Numbered from the stretch's first letter, positions 40,108 through 53,200 are shown. The stretch is 64,000 nucleotides of DNA from Dendrolimus kikuchii (GCA_019925095.2 CM034392.1:3169501-3233500), one strand, 5' to 3'. A program made the numbers and translations. The notes: a model not told the origin generated them from the sequence alone.

Positions 40108-41333
40108 ATGCCCGATTTCTATATCTTACCACCCATTCATTTGTTTTCGGTGGTGGGCCGTTATAAGCGTCGTAAGCGGCGTACGGCGTGACGCTTATCA
40201 GGGGCCATCTATATTACGTCACACGTTAAGGGGCTGGGGCTCAACGAAGTGCGCCAAGGAGTCGAAGGAGTCTTAAATTTCGTGACGTCACATTTCAAAA
40301 TCAAAATAATTTATTTAAGCTTTGGAACACGAAATTTGAAATATTAACAAAAAAAAATCTTAAGTTTTCGCGACTTGTATACATAATAAAACTACGTTTT
40401 AACGGTTTTATTATTAACGAAAAACTTCCAAATTATTCCAACTTTATCTGTATGAGCAGTGTTCAATCAATCAATAACTCTTTATTGTACACCAATACAA
40501 AAAAGAACTTACAGACTAAAATGATGTCTCATTATGCATATGGGAGCTGCATACGTCTAGTCGTCGCAGCGGACAACGAACTACTGGCTAGCCGGCTAGC
40601 ATAACGCGGGAGTGCACATATTAATAGTTTCTGTATCTCGCTCGCACATCATCCGTCCCGCTCACACACTGTACTATAATACATTGTTCTAGCAGTACGA
40701 CTTGTTAACATTTGTACTTAAGGTTGCAGTTTCCAAAAAAAAAATTAGTTCACATCAACACTCGACAGTGAATACTACTCTCAGCCATCTGAAGTATTAT
40801 TTAACCTCTATCTCTCGGTGCTACATGCACAAAGGGCGGTCTTATCGCTAAAAAGCGATCTCTTCCTGTGTTTATATTATGAAAAATTAATTTAAATGGA
40901 AATAAAACTAATTGCGGAACTGATGTTTTAATTAAATAATTTCTTCATGTAAAATTGCAAAATATGTGATGTCACACTATGGAGGGAAGAGTCACACGAA
41001 TGTCAGCAGCTGTGAAAAGTATGGGGGAGGGTTCAAAAATTCATGAAAATCGTGTGACGTAATATGTGGATGGCCCTTCACGAAAATGCACTAATGGCGA
41101 TTTTCACACGCACTCGACTCGCGATATGCCCACGTCGTACACCTACCGCAAAGCAGCATAAATACGTCGCTCTTTAAAAACTGACGCGCTTTACGGTCGT
41201 TTACTATATACTACCATTCATTCTTTTGACTTAACATTAGTTGAATTTTGACATTACTTGTATGGAGCTTATGTCAAATTTTAATCGATAATAAGACGAA
41301 TGAACGGTCGGTAACATATAGGAAGCGGCCATT
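40108..41333. mobile_element. Outer inverted-repeat element with a nested insertion
   Basis: GATTTCTATATCTTACCACC on the left and the complement of GGTAACATATAGGAAGCGGCC on the right form imperfect ends. The same type of end flanks a ~100-bp element at 48884-48982. A second inverted-repeat element lies inside. Confidence 0.45.
40201..41076. mobile_element. Inner inverted-repeat element, 876 bp
   Basis: Ends GGGGCCATCTATATTACGTC and the complement of GACGTAATATGTGGATGGCCC match over about 25 bp with a small indel. The interior has no coding frame. Confidence 0.6.
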
Positions 41334-41537
41334 AGACGTTTCCAGAGTGACCATAGGTATACCGTCAATCCGACGCCGTAAGCGACGTCCAACGTCGATT
41401 GACACTAGACTGCATTAAGTCACAAAAATATACCAATAATAACCATAAAAGTATATAATCGAATACCTGCGTCAATAAGAGAATTGCCTCTCAAACAATT
41501 TAAAAGAAAATTATTCTCATGGCTGGTTGACAAATGT

Positions 41538-42052
41538 TTTTTCAACACACTTGCTCATAAAGTGGCTCTATGGTCACCGCTATTAGGCACAGAATAACAC
41601 CCATTATCAAACTGTGAGTAAAAAACATTATAACTCACTAGTGAGTTATAGATTTTTTTTTTAATTTTATTGGTTGAGTTGCTTTGTTCTTAAAAAAGAT
41701 TTTATTCAAAAAAAAAGATCGTGTTCTATAGAACAAATAAATTAATGTTCCTATTGCTTGCTCATTTCATGCAACTTCTTATTTAAATAGATAATTTTAA
41801 CTCGTGCGTGTTTAATAAATAAAACTTTCACTCATATATAACTTTTTTTTATCTACTAAAAATAAAATGAGTTTTTGTTGTTATTTTATTCACAAGTGTG
41901 TTGAAAAACGTCGTATGATACACGTGTGTATTGATGATTACCGTCCTCGGCTCTCTTAAGACCCTCGCCTACGGCTCGAGTCTCAATGGCGCCTCGGCGG
42001 TAATCACCAATGTTACACACTAGTACCATAATGTACTATTATCGGGTATCAG
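41538..42052. repeat. Family I repeat, copy 1
   Basis: About 515 bp duplicated at 55138-55620. It carries TCAACACACTTG near its left end and CAAGTGTGTTGA at about 41893-41904, a 20-bp palindrome (ATAACTCACTAGTGAGTTAT), and a second hairpin (GATTACCG ... CGGTAATC) in its right third. Confidence 0.8.
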
Positions 42053-42788
42053 AATTATTTAGTGACATCAAATAACATTTATTTATTTTAGTATTATTAA
42101 TATTAATTTTTTTTTCCAACGTGCGATCATTGTTCAATTATTCAATATATTCGACAATTCAGTATTACTAATAAAATGACATTCATAAAATATATAATTG
42201 TATTTAACTTTGACACAAAGGTGACAAAATTGTGCAGCAAATTGTAATGATTATACATGACTATTGAATAGAATTAGATAATGTTTATAAACCATATTAG
42301 TTTTTAAGAAAATTTGTATGCCAGTAAATGGCGAAACATGTTCTCATTATATCATAAGACCTTGTTATCCATGTTTCATACAAATAAAGATTTCATTTCA
42401 TTACATTTCATTTAGACGCCGCTTTCAGAATTTGTGACTGAATGATATAATCTCCAATACAAGTACTGTCAATTTTTTACCAATTGTTAGGTAAAGGAAT
42501 GAATAGTAATATATATTGGAACCGGCCACAAGAGAGATGCTTCACGAAATACAAAGTCGTTATAGCGTAACAATTACCTATCTAAAAGGTGCAGTGTCAT
42601 AATACTGTCCTATATCAACTTATATCATCTAATTATTGTGGTTGTTCGTGAAACAGCTAATTTACAGCTAAAGCTGTGTTTACACTTGTATCTCTATAGA
42701 TTACTGTATCGTTATTGTGAGAAGGGTCATCACTAACATACCGGAACATCACTATAGTTATGTCAAACACTCGTTGCTGCGTCCATGA
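42053..42788. other. Non-coding, AT-rich
   Basis: A fragment with TATATTGGAACCGGCCA near 42510-42530 resembles one end of the element at 48884-48982. No gene seen. Confidence 0.4.
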
Positions 42789-43050
42789 GGAGTTTTTGGC
42801 GGAAATGTTGTGCTGTGCAGTTTTAGATTCTAAAAAATGTGTAAAATTACTCTAAAATGAACAATAGTTGTAGGATATTGATAGTTTTTGAGTAGTAATT
42901 ATGTGTTTTGTGAGAAATGTGAACTGTATAGTCCAGATGTGGCCTTTCGAGTTTTCACAAGAACTCCGTTGAATGGTGTGGATTGTAGCCTACAATACAA
43001 CTTCGCCTGGCTTAAAGGCCTAGTTGCCAAGCCATAAACATAAAAAAAGT
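42789..43050 (+). repeat. Family C SINE, shortened copy
   Basis: Diverged copy with internal deletions, flanked by similar CGTTGC...CCATGAG sequences. Confidence 0.75.
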
Positions 43051-43168
43051 CGTTGCCCATGAGGCAATAAAATGTGAGACAGCACCTACGTGTCTATCTC
43101 TCTCTCTCCATCACACTTACAGGTCTAATGGGAGGCGTAGTGACGCACCAGTGTAGTGGCAATATTAA

Positions 43169-43376
43169 CCCTTCAGCTCACTATTAGCACACATGTGTCC
43201 GCGATGAGAGTGCAGATCGCGTTTGTGCACGTCATCGTTAATTGTGTTGTTGTCTCACTCTGTTTATATAGGAGTTGTATGCTTGGTATGAAATGTGTAT
43301 ATTTTCTTGGTATATTACGAGATAGTGATAGTGTTAGTCTTGCGGCTTTTTGGTATATCGATAATTGTCTTAAGGG
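43169..43376. mobile_element. piggyBac-like miniature element, copy 2
   Basis: A 208-bp twin of 38206-38413 in the same orientation, again between TTAA sites (43165-43168 and 43377-43380). Confidence 0.75.
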
Positions 43377-43494
43377 TTAATACTATAAAAAACTATGGTT
43401 ATCGATAAGTGATGCACCGCACGTGTCCCTCCCTAATGCACTGATGATTTATAATAATAATAAAAATTTAATTTAGTTTCAGATATTACATCCA

Positions 43495-43733
43495 TTTTTT
43501 ATTTCATGAGTTCAGTAGACAGCCAGACGGCCCACCTGATGGAAATCGATTACCATCGCCTATGGACATTAGTAACACCAAAGGTGCTACATATGAGCTG
43601 CTGCTCTTTTAAGGGAGTCTCGAACCTGGCCTCTGATGCTGGAACACAACTCAAGGTTGTTATGGCGGCATACTTTAGACCAGTGATGGTTAGCCATCCA
43701 CGCGGACAAATACCCTACCACTTGGCTTTAGTG
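43495..43733 (-). repeat. Family A repeat
   Basis: Minus-strand copy ending within CACTTGGCTTTAG, so its element-5' part is missing. Confidence 0.8.
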
Positions 43734-43947
43734 ACAGATATTACATCTACGTTAAGAATATAGAGCAGAAGAAAAGGCCCCACCCTGCCCTCGACACTAA
43801 ATAAGTAGCTTCATTCAGTATCAAAAAAAAGGGGGACACCGTTCTCCCTGTGAACACCCTCAGGATGCTACTGGTGGTAGCTTGGAGACGAGTCATCAGT
43901 ATGTGCCTCCGCAAACATGGCAGCGAGTGCTTGACACAACTATGGAT

Positions 43948-44286
43948 CAGTGGCGTGGAGTTCATACAACTCGATTCCCCATAGCCTACCCTTAAGAGTA
44001 GCGGCTAGCGACCAAAAGGTCGAAAGCGCCAAGAATGTATTGGCGCTTTTGTTTTTTATTCGTGCATATATCATGACTGTATTACTGTCTCTTACGCTCG
44101 GCGGCATTCCACATCTATTGGGTGAAATAGCAACTCATAACCCGACCGGGCACCGGCTTTAGTTTCAAAACATGCGGTAAGATTGCAAAATTAAAAATAC
44201 ACATTGTAATAAGAAAATACATGGCTAGTTCATACGGCTTTTCTTCAACCGGCTTACCCTAGCCGACTTTCCACCCCACGCCACTG
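43948..44286. mobile_element. hAT-like miniature element
   Basis: A 339-bp element with ends CAGTGGCGTGG ... CCACGCCACTG, flanked by 8-bp sequences CTATGGAT / CTATAGAT (one mismatch). The ends and the duplication length are those of hAT elements. Confidence 0.7.
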
Positions 44287-44294
44287 CTATAGAT

Positions 44295-44866
44295 AATATC
44301 TAAAGATGGCGGAGTCTTTGGTATAATATAAGCTCTTGTAAATCTTGTCTTAATAAAGTTCACTAATATATTTCAACTTTATTTCTTGTCTCACAGTTAT
44401 ACCGACAATGGTCCCCCCATTCACCATAGAGATACAAGTTTTAACTCAGTTACGTACATTTTATTCTTAGTTAACTCTATATAAATTACAAAAGTCAAAA
44501 TATTTTTCTGACCACTTCATCTTAACATTCCTTTATGATTTTACCTCCAAAACATTTAATACATATTGAGCTCACAACAACAAATATCATATACATTAAT
44601 TATAAGAAAAAAATAAGTAACAATATTTTAAAAAAAAATCAATACTATCACAATTAAAATTATACTTCTGAAAATCTAACGGCAATAACCGGGCAGTATA
44701 TTATCTTAACAATGTCATAATACAAACAAATTTGCATACAATAATTTCATAATAAGTCAAGTCATCATGGATATATTTTTTATATCTATCCGCTGGCAAC
44801 ACTGTATACAGAATGCAACTTCATGTATCAAAGGATTCATATTTCAAATGTTTCACAATATTACTC
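44295..44866. other. Non-coding, AT-rich
   Basis: No exon or repeat copy recognised. Confidence 0.45.
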
Positions 44867-45115
44867 GGGGCGCGTTCCTCTTGCGGCTCACAACGCCCAA
44901 AATGCTCCTTTAGCCGTTCCACGTAGCGACCACGGTCGTTATGGTCACCACGAAAACGTCACTCATGCGTCATGTGGGTCGAGTAATCCGTTCCACTTGA
45001 GTTTTACGATTGTAACGCCCGCAAGCGGAACGGAAAAATCGCGGTCGTGAGCGTGGTCGTTGTGAGTCTCATGCGGAAGGTAACGTACCTTCCGAATGAG
45101 ACTCACATGGTCGTG
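44867..45115. repeat. Family K repeat with terminal hairpin
   Basis: Related to 11924-12024 (reverse orientation) and 32478-32732. Its right end carries a near-perfect hairpin at 45061-45106. Confidence 0.6.
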
Positions 45116-45359
45116 GTTATAATCAATAACAAACAAAAAAAAATCAAGTTAAATATGGTCTATATTACCCTGATATTGGCAAAATCAATGCCAAGTATGT
45201 TGGACCCATTAACTTAAAAAAAACCCTGCTATCTTTATTATAATACTGCTACAATCTGGGATAATGTTAGTGACTGTGACCAAATGCGTTTTATATATAG
45301 CGTTAAAAATAACGCCGTCAATGATTATCTACATTAGTGTATATACACCATACATTATC

Positions 45360-45691
45360 GAGAGTTTTTGGCGGTAACTGAAAGGAGATGTTGTGCTGTG
45401 CAGTTTTATTGTCTAAAAATGTGTAAAATGACTCTAAAATGAACAACAGTTATTGGAATAGGATATTGATAGTTTTTGAGTAGTAATTATGTGTTTTGTG
45501 AGAAATTGCTAACTGTATAGTCAAATGTGGCCTTTTGAGTTGTCACAAGAACTCCGTTGAATGGCACTAGCTGATTACCTACAGTTCAGCTGTGCTACAC
45601 ATAGGCTTAAGAAAACGAAGAAACTATATTGTAAACTAAGATCTGGCTTAAAGGCCTAGCTGCCAAGCCATAAACTTAAATAAAATAAATA
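45360..45691 (+). repeat. Family C SINE with perfect target duplication
   Basis: 332 bp flanked by a perfect 13-bp duplication (ACCATACATTATC at 45347-45359 and 45692-45704). Confidence 0.88.
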
Positions 45692-45739
45692 ACCATACAT
45701 TATCTGTCAATGTTTAACGTCATTAACCAATATTAACAG

Positions 45740-46075
45740 CCCTGCAGTCTTCATGTCCGTGACATAGCCAGACAATCTGCAAGAGTGTCGCTTACGCTGG
45801 TGCGGCCATGTTTTACGGCGACCGGCTAATTATGTGGGGAACATGTCTATCCATGCCGCCTCCGCCAGGTCCCGGTCGAAGGGGAAGGTCCAAGAAATGT
45901 TGCCTTTACGTATAAAAGTTGACATGCGTACCAATGGTCTCAAAAGGGGTGATGCTGAAGACCGCGTAAAGGAATGGAAAAAGTAAGAAAGCGGATCCTG
46001 GGCGTCGAAGTGAACGCTCCGAACGCAACCGGGATTTATCGCTCGGATTATGATAATAATGACACTAATAGACCC
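45740..46075 (+). pseudogene. Broken C-terminal end of an RTE-type LINE
   Basis: With frame changes it reads RLRWCGHVLRRPANYVG and then MRTNGLKRGDAEDRVKEWKK and stop. The R-RW-GHV-RR motif marks the extreme C-terminus of RTE-like reverse transcriptases. It is followed by AT-rich ATAATAATGAC-type sequence, then by family H. Confidence 0.6.
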
Positions 46076-46087
46076 GCAGGGGGGCTT

Positions 46088-46636
46088 TGTGGCGAAGCCT
46101 TAGGTGAGTAGCGACACCTGGGACCCGACTCCGGGGGTCTAGGCAAGGCCCCCACCTCTGTGCTTGCTTTAGCCAGCCGGCACGGAGTGGAGATCGCTAG
46201 AGCTAAGACTCAAGCTCCAGGGGTGGAAGTGATGAATGGCATAACGTCAGAAATAGCTTCGGTGAATCTGCAGCCCACCTCTCGACATCCCTTAGCCACT
46301 CACACCCATGTTGCCCCTGTCTTCTATGGCATTTTTGGGGGCCCATGCAGGGAGTGGCGAGTCACCGCCTGCCTATTTTTCCATGTTCCCCGAACATTGC
46401 AAGGGGCAGACGCCATAGTCCCCATATTCCCAGACCCCTAGTACCCTTAATAGTTCACCCCAATAGCCCGGTACTTTTTGTTCTCATTTCCCACAATAGT
46501 CCTACACTGGTTGGGGCTTGTCCTTGGGTGCATTATTATATGGTGTAGACAGGGATAATCACCGGGCACTGTCACGCCACATTTACATTTTTGTCAAGGG
46601 GCCTCTACATGTTGGCCTCTAAAAGTCTGGGCTATT
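46088..46636 (-). repeat. Family H repeat with a shared 93-codon frame
   Basis: Reverse-oriented copy of 3305-3865. The shared frame is on the plus strand here (46160-46441). Confidence 0.6.
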
Positions 46637-46639
46637 TTT

Positions 46640-47111
46640 TATGGTCCATGGTCTTCAAAAAAATACCAATAATAACAATGTCACATCAGCAATAACGCAA
46701 TAAAACCATCGCTACATCTGCGTGTAACGGTCATTAACATTATCCCAGATAGACGAGGGCCATTATCGATTAAACAAACTTATTCATCAATATAAAAATG
46801 ACGTCAAACAGAAATAAAATTATACAAATAAAATAAAATAAAATTATTGTTACCAAAATTACGTCAATATTTAGTTTAGGAAAACAATTCATCTAAATAA
46901 TTTGGAGAAGTTAAAACTAAGATAATAGAAACCCCTCGGATAATATACCAAGTGCTTAGTGTTGACATTTTTCAAAATAAGAAAAATAGAGAATGTAAAC
47001 ATTTATTTAACCAACATTCCGGGAAACAGTGTTGCCAACGTACAAAACAAAAACGTCACCTGGTCCAGTGCGGCCAACCTGTCGGTCGGCGTCATTGGTC
47101 AGCGCACCCAT
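46640..47111. other. 3' flank of DNAJC16
   Basis: For the minus-strand transcript, an AATAAA signal (TTTATT on the plus strand at 47003-47008) lies about 105 nt after the stop codon. Nothing else recognised. Confidence 0.5.
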
Positions 47112-47212
47112 TCACTTTGTGGTCATGTCTGGCCAATAGTTTACGTAATAACGGTGGGTGCTGCCCTCGAACAGACGGTCGAGCCAATTTTCGAGGCCAT
47201 CGAGGAGGTTCT
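47112..47212 (-). CDS. DNAJC16: DNAJC16 terminal exon
   Basis: Follows a run of T ending TTTCAG. Encodes [20 protein letters not shown]...YWPDMTTK and stop, the family's conserved C-terminus. Confidence 0.9.
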
Positions 47213-50200
47213 CTGAAAAAAAAAAAACTTGTGTGTTTCAGCTCCGATGCACTACCGGAGCTTACTTTAGTGATGGAAATTACAGCTACTATAATATTAT
47301 ATCGATCACTGTAGTGAAGTTATTTTATTTTGTCACTCGAATTTCACCGGTGAAAAATCACCACATAATATTTTAAAAGTGAAGATAAAATAACAGTAAC
47401 GCAACGTGTCACGATGACGACTAGAACTGCAAGTGATTATTGGAACTGAAATGAAATAATAGTTGCTCTCTGAACGATATTTCACGAATGCCTAACGTTT
47501 TAAAAAATAATGTTCAATTTTACTCGAATAAGTCCACTCGTTAATCGTTTTGACTATCTACTTGAGCTATTTTGTACTATATGGCGCTTTAACGACTTGT
47601 CTCAAGTGAAATAACGCTCTGGTGAAATTTAACGATCGTTTCTTATTCTTGTAACTGGAGTGTGATTTATTTCATATCATCGTTATTTAACCGGTGATCA
47701 GTGAAATGCGTCATTACTAGTTCACTCCTACATTAAGAAACCTTGTGCGTGTGCGCGGCGACAGCGGCCAAATAAGGGCGGTTACAAGAAAAATATGCAG
47801 ACAGACACAAATATATTAATTAAGGATTAAAAGCATATAAGTAATATCAGAGCTCCTGGTAGTATAGTATAGTAATAGTAGTTTTGCTAAACTCTTTGAC
47901 CGAGAATTCCATGTACAGCCATGGTATGAAACTGTTCGTCAGTTTTCAAATTGATTCATTTAACGTTCCAGGAGCACATGTTACCTTTCTAAACTGAGTC
48001 ACAGAACAGACTGTCCCACAGAAAATTATGTTTAGCTAATTGACATTAAAGTTTAGTATTACTTAGATCAAAGTTGTTTGATTTTCAATCTTGTCTAAAA
48101 AGAGTGTTTAGACATGTAAATCCTTTTTAATCTAATTAATTAATTTTTAATGTAATCGTCTTTATTTCTTATTGTTAATCTCAGCTTCTGTCATTGTCAA
48201 CATTGCAACTTTTTTATATACGTAAAATTTATTAAAATGTTGGCAATGTTGTTTCTTGGTACTCGTGCGAGTAAAAGTCGCGACTTAAGTGACGAACATT
48301 TTCATTCCGCGACTGTACAACCTCTGGAGTTACCTTGCAACAAGAGCGGCGGGTCTGCGTTCTCCTCGCCGTCGGAGGAGTCGGGCTCGGTGTGGAAGCC
48401 GATGAAGGCGCCGGCCTCGGGGTCCACGCCGCCCCCCACGCCCCCCAACGACCGGGTCATGCGGCTGATGCGCTGCCAATCGCAAGTATTCAACATGACA
48501 ATCAGTCGATTTGCTTTGTTTAGGGTTTTCATTTCATTAGCCGACTGCGGCTATGCCCTAATCACTATAAATAAATATCTCTATAATATAATCCTATAAA
48601 TATTATAAACGCGAAAGTTTGTAAGAATCTATGTATGGATATGTATGTTTGTTACTCTTTCACGCAAAAACTATTGAGTTGTTCATTGCGATGAAATTTT
48701 ACAATAATATAGGTTACACATCAGAATAACACATAGGCTATAATAATTTATAAAGATATAGTGTGAATTATCCAAAATATACCGATTTTCCAAAACCACG
48801 CGCGTGAAACCATGGGCGCAGCTAGTATATGATGATTTAATACGGACTGACCCTTTTAACTCCATCCATCCGTTCGTATACTTATGGCCAGATTCTATAT
48901 CTTACCGACAGTGCATTTGTCTTGCTAACCGTTAAAATGTGACATGACAGTGAATGAATAATAAGATATAGGAACCAGCCATTGTTTGTTGATTCCATAC
49001 AATCAGATGGTTTAGAATCACTTTACCTACAGAGAGATTTTGCATCTCTCTGCGTATTCTACCGTCTGCACAATGACGAGTGTCCCACGGAACTGTTTGA
49101 TATGCCAACGCTACATCGTCACAACACACCTAAAGCTATATATTTAATTTTTAACTAGGATATGCCCGTGACTGCATCCACGCTTCAATTAAAATTCCCG
49201 CGCGATTCCCGGGACACAACTTTTAAAAAATAATGTATGCTATAATAATAAATAATAAACAAATTTTTATCCACCCGGACAACTTCAAACCGCTGCCGGG
49301 AAAATTCCCGCGGGAATTCCGGTAATAAAAATATAACACATTTTATTACATAAAATTTGCTATCGATCAGGGGAAAAAAACGCATTGGATTTCGAATGTT
49401 TTTTCAATCGGGCCATTTTAAATCATTCCCAGAAAAATTCCCGCGGGATTCCCAGCATAAAAAGTAGCGCACATCATAATTCTAAGAATTTGCTGTCGAT
49501 CAGCCGCAAAAACCGCATCGTTTTTTACGTGAATCCCGAAGAAACAGACAAACCGACAAAAAGACGAAATGTAAAAAATTGCATCGTGTCTTTGGTCGTT
49601 TATATAGTCTATAGGTACTCCAGTTGTTTTTTGTTTTTTTAAATAGCTTCAAAGTACAGACACGGCATGTTTAGAATGTTATAACATTATTATAGATAAC
49701 TATATAGTACAATATATATCGAATACAATATATATATATACAATATAGAACAGACGAGTGTGCATGACAAGAGTTATGAATGTCAAAGAAGCAAGTGAGG
49801 TGTGTAAGAATGGGCCTAAATGGCGCTCTGTTGTTCGTGCCTACCCCGCAAGGGAACTGGCGTGAAGTTATGTATGTATGTATGTATATCGGTGTCGGGG
49901 TGAAGGTAAGGAAAGGAATGCTCCGGTGGTTCGGGCATGTGGAAAGAATGCATGATGAAAGAATGACTAAACAGATATACAATGCAAAAGTGGATGGATG
50001 CAGAAGTCGTGGAAGGCCCACGACACACCTTCCATGATCAAATTGATCGTGTACTAGCAGAAGGTGATGTCAGGAGCCTTAAGAACAGACGAGCGTGCAT
50101 GACAAGAGTTATGAATGTCAAAGAGGCGAGTGAGGTGTGTAAGAATAAGCCTAAATGGCGCTCTGTCGTTCGTGCCTACCCCGCAAGGGAACTGGCGTGA

Positions 50201-53200
50201 AGTTATGTATGTATGTATGTATAATATATATTCCGTATGAAAATTTACGATACCGCTTCAAGTTATATTTTTGGATATGTCAGCCTTACAGTCCTATTTG
50301 AGATAGACTTAAGCAATTATCGAAACTAGATCGTAACTCATTAAAATTGTTTTGCGTATTAATAGGTGTTGCATGATTAGCACATACCTTATGAGGTTTA
50401 GCGCCCTCCGGATGCTTCGCATGGTAGATGCAGAAGTATTTCCTGTGCGGATTCAAAGCCAGGACCGTCCCTACACAGTTCCGCGCGTTCAGCCTCAAGT
50501 CGACGCCGCCGAGCGACAACTGCAACACCACGCGGAACCATTCGATGTTGCGCTCGACCATCAGATACGCGAACAGGAGCGTCTTGTTCCTGAGGAAGAT
50601 ATAATAGGTGTTGCGGACAGAGAGCGCACTTACTCCCCGCGCCTCGCATACCGCCGACGCCCATAGCTCGCACAATTAGCAGCTAGGCGTCGGACGGAAC
50701 GCGGTATATAGGAGCGGTCTTGGAGCCCGGAAGGACTCACTTACCACTCTTACACCGTTCTCACTCGACTCTCTCGCGCATTCCTAATAGCACCAATACG
50801 TACTTCTTCTATGTATAATTTAATCTATACATATAATAAAACTGTAGAGGTCGAATTTCTGTCCAATGAAAAAAAATGCTAAAAACCGAGTCAGGGGTAT
50901 GTAAGAAGTAAAATTAGACGTTTTTCAAATTTTTTGGTTCTCTGTTTGTCTGTCTGTTTGTACGGGCTAATCTCCGAAACGACTGGACCGATTTAAATGA
51001 AATTTTGTATGGTGGTAGCTTATATCCCTGGTCAGCATAGAGGATACTTTGATCCCGAAAAATTAGAGTTCCCGTGGGATAGTTAAAAAAACTTTCCACG
51101 CGGACGAAGTCGCGAGCAGAAGCTAGTTGTAAATAGTTTGATAATAATCATACATAAATTTCATTTTTAACAGAAGCAACTGCCACCAATAGCAGGGAAA
51201 GCTTTTTTTTGTTAACTCAGGGGAATGTCTTTTCTTGCGACACACACACACGGGTCGTGGATACAGGGGGAGACCAAAAGCATCGCCTAAAGCCGCGTGC
51301 TTTGTGTGTGTGCGTGTGTGTGCGTGCGAGCGTGCGTGCGTGTGTGTGTGTGCGTGCGTGTGTGCGCGTGTGTGTGTGCGTGTGTGTGTACGTGCGTGTG
51401 TGCGTGCATGCGTGTGTGCGTGCGTGTGTGCGTGCGTGCGTGTGTGTGCGCGTGTGTGGAACTCTTGTGCCAAACGGCAAACGGTATCTGGATGGCTACC
51501 ACCCCTGGTCTAGACTATGCCGCCATAACAACCTTGAGTTGTGTTCCGACATTAGTGGCCAGGTTTCACTCTGTCTTATGAGAGCAGCAGCGCATTTGTG
51601 GCACCTTTGGTGTTGCAAATGTCCATAGACGATGGTAAGCGCTTTCGGATGGGCGGACCGTCTGCCTGTCTGCTGAACTCAAGCAATAAAAAAAAAACCA
51701 ATTCTCTCTATCCCATTCTTCCTGTCTGATCCCTCTATCCCGTGCTAAAAGCTGGCAACGGGTTGACGTTACCCCTGGCGTTGCAAACGTCTATATGTGA
51801 CGGTAATCGCTTTCCATCAGGTGGGCCATTTGTTAGATTCGCAATCTATCTATATATATATAATTGAATTCCACGTATATAGTGACTCATCACGATATCT
51901 CAGGAACTATAATACCTATAGACTTGAAATTTGGCATCGACCTTCCTTTCGCCAAGTAGCGGTTAGCTAAGAACGGATTTTACTGCACGCGAAGCGGGCG
52001 GGTATCATCTAGCGCTATAATAAATCTGTAAATGGTTCGAGTTTGTACAATGGGTTTAGATATGTGAAAAAAGTCTGGGGGGATAATTCGGACCGGGAGA
52101 TTACGAAAAAGCAATTTTTAGAAATTTTGTCGATTTGCCTATCTGTTAGAGCAACACGCAAAAACTACTGAACGGATTTAAATGAAATTCGAAACGGATG
52201 TAACTTATATCACGGGGTGCAACTTAGGACACTTTTTAAGCCGAAAAATGACGTCGTTTCCGTGGGATAAACGTAAATAGCGAAAAAGGTGGCACTGTGG
52301 TCGCATCTTTTTTAAACTACTAAACGCATATGAATGAAATTCAACATAAGACTCGGGTTATTGGCTTATAACCCGAGTCAACACTTAAGATACGTTTTAT
52401 CCCAATAAAAGACGTCTTTCACTCGGAATAGACGAATTAACAAAATAGATGTCGCTAAAATCGCCTTTGTTCAGTTCACTAAGAAATACCTACGTTGTCA
52501 TAAACAACACACCATTCATTATATTACTTCAAATGAGATTGGCTTCGATTCACCTCTATGTTTTGTTGGTAAGTTATCTGGATCTATATGAACTTAGTTT
52601 ATTTGTTATTATTATACGTAAAAAACTGAATTAAGCTTAAGTGTAAGTAAGAAACGTGTGCGTCTCGGAACTTAGCCTGCCTACCGCTGCCGTATGCGTG
52701 AGAGAAAGGGATGCCAGACAGACTGGCGCCGTAACGCGTTACGTAACGAAGCGGATTACCCTCCCATAAGAAGTTGTCACTTCAAAAAATACTGCCTAGG
52801 GTTTGACACCGCGGGGTAAACTCTAGTTAAACAATAAATAAAATTAATACTGAATGTGAAAGAAAATTAAGTATACAAAAAAATATAACTTACTTCCGAT
52901 AGGGCCAGACGATTTTATGAAATTTTGACAACAGTTGCACCCGGCTCTGCATGTCGACGAGCAACACTATCGTGCGACAACCTGGCTTCAATAACCTGTT
53001 GACAACATACAAGACCTAAGTTACAATTACTTTAAATTTAAAAAAAAATATATATTCACACAGTTCGTGTATCTAGCCAGGCCAAGTATTATTGGATATT
53101 TAACTACAATCGTCAAGGAGACAGGCACAAAGCAAGTGAGATCCAACTAACTCCCCTCCATGCAGGAACAGAGAAATAAAATAATTTCCTGCATTGGGGC

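Noticed and set aside
38232..43380. Similar ~60-75-codon frames in two places
   Set aside because: They are the same non-coding piggyBac-like miniature element read twice; they do not encode a transposase.
48237..48599. 120-codon plus-strand frame
   Set aside because: It is antisense to a DNAJC16 exon that has correct splice sites, phase and protein similarity. The long frame is a by-product of GC-rich sequence.
51123..51628. Several long frames rich in Cys/Val or His/Thr
   Set aside because: They are translations of a (TG/CG)n microsatellite in different frames.
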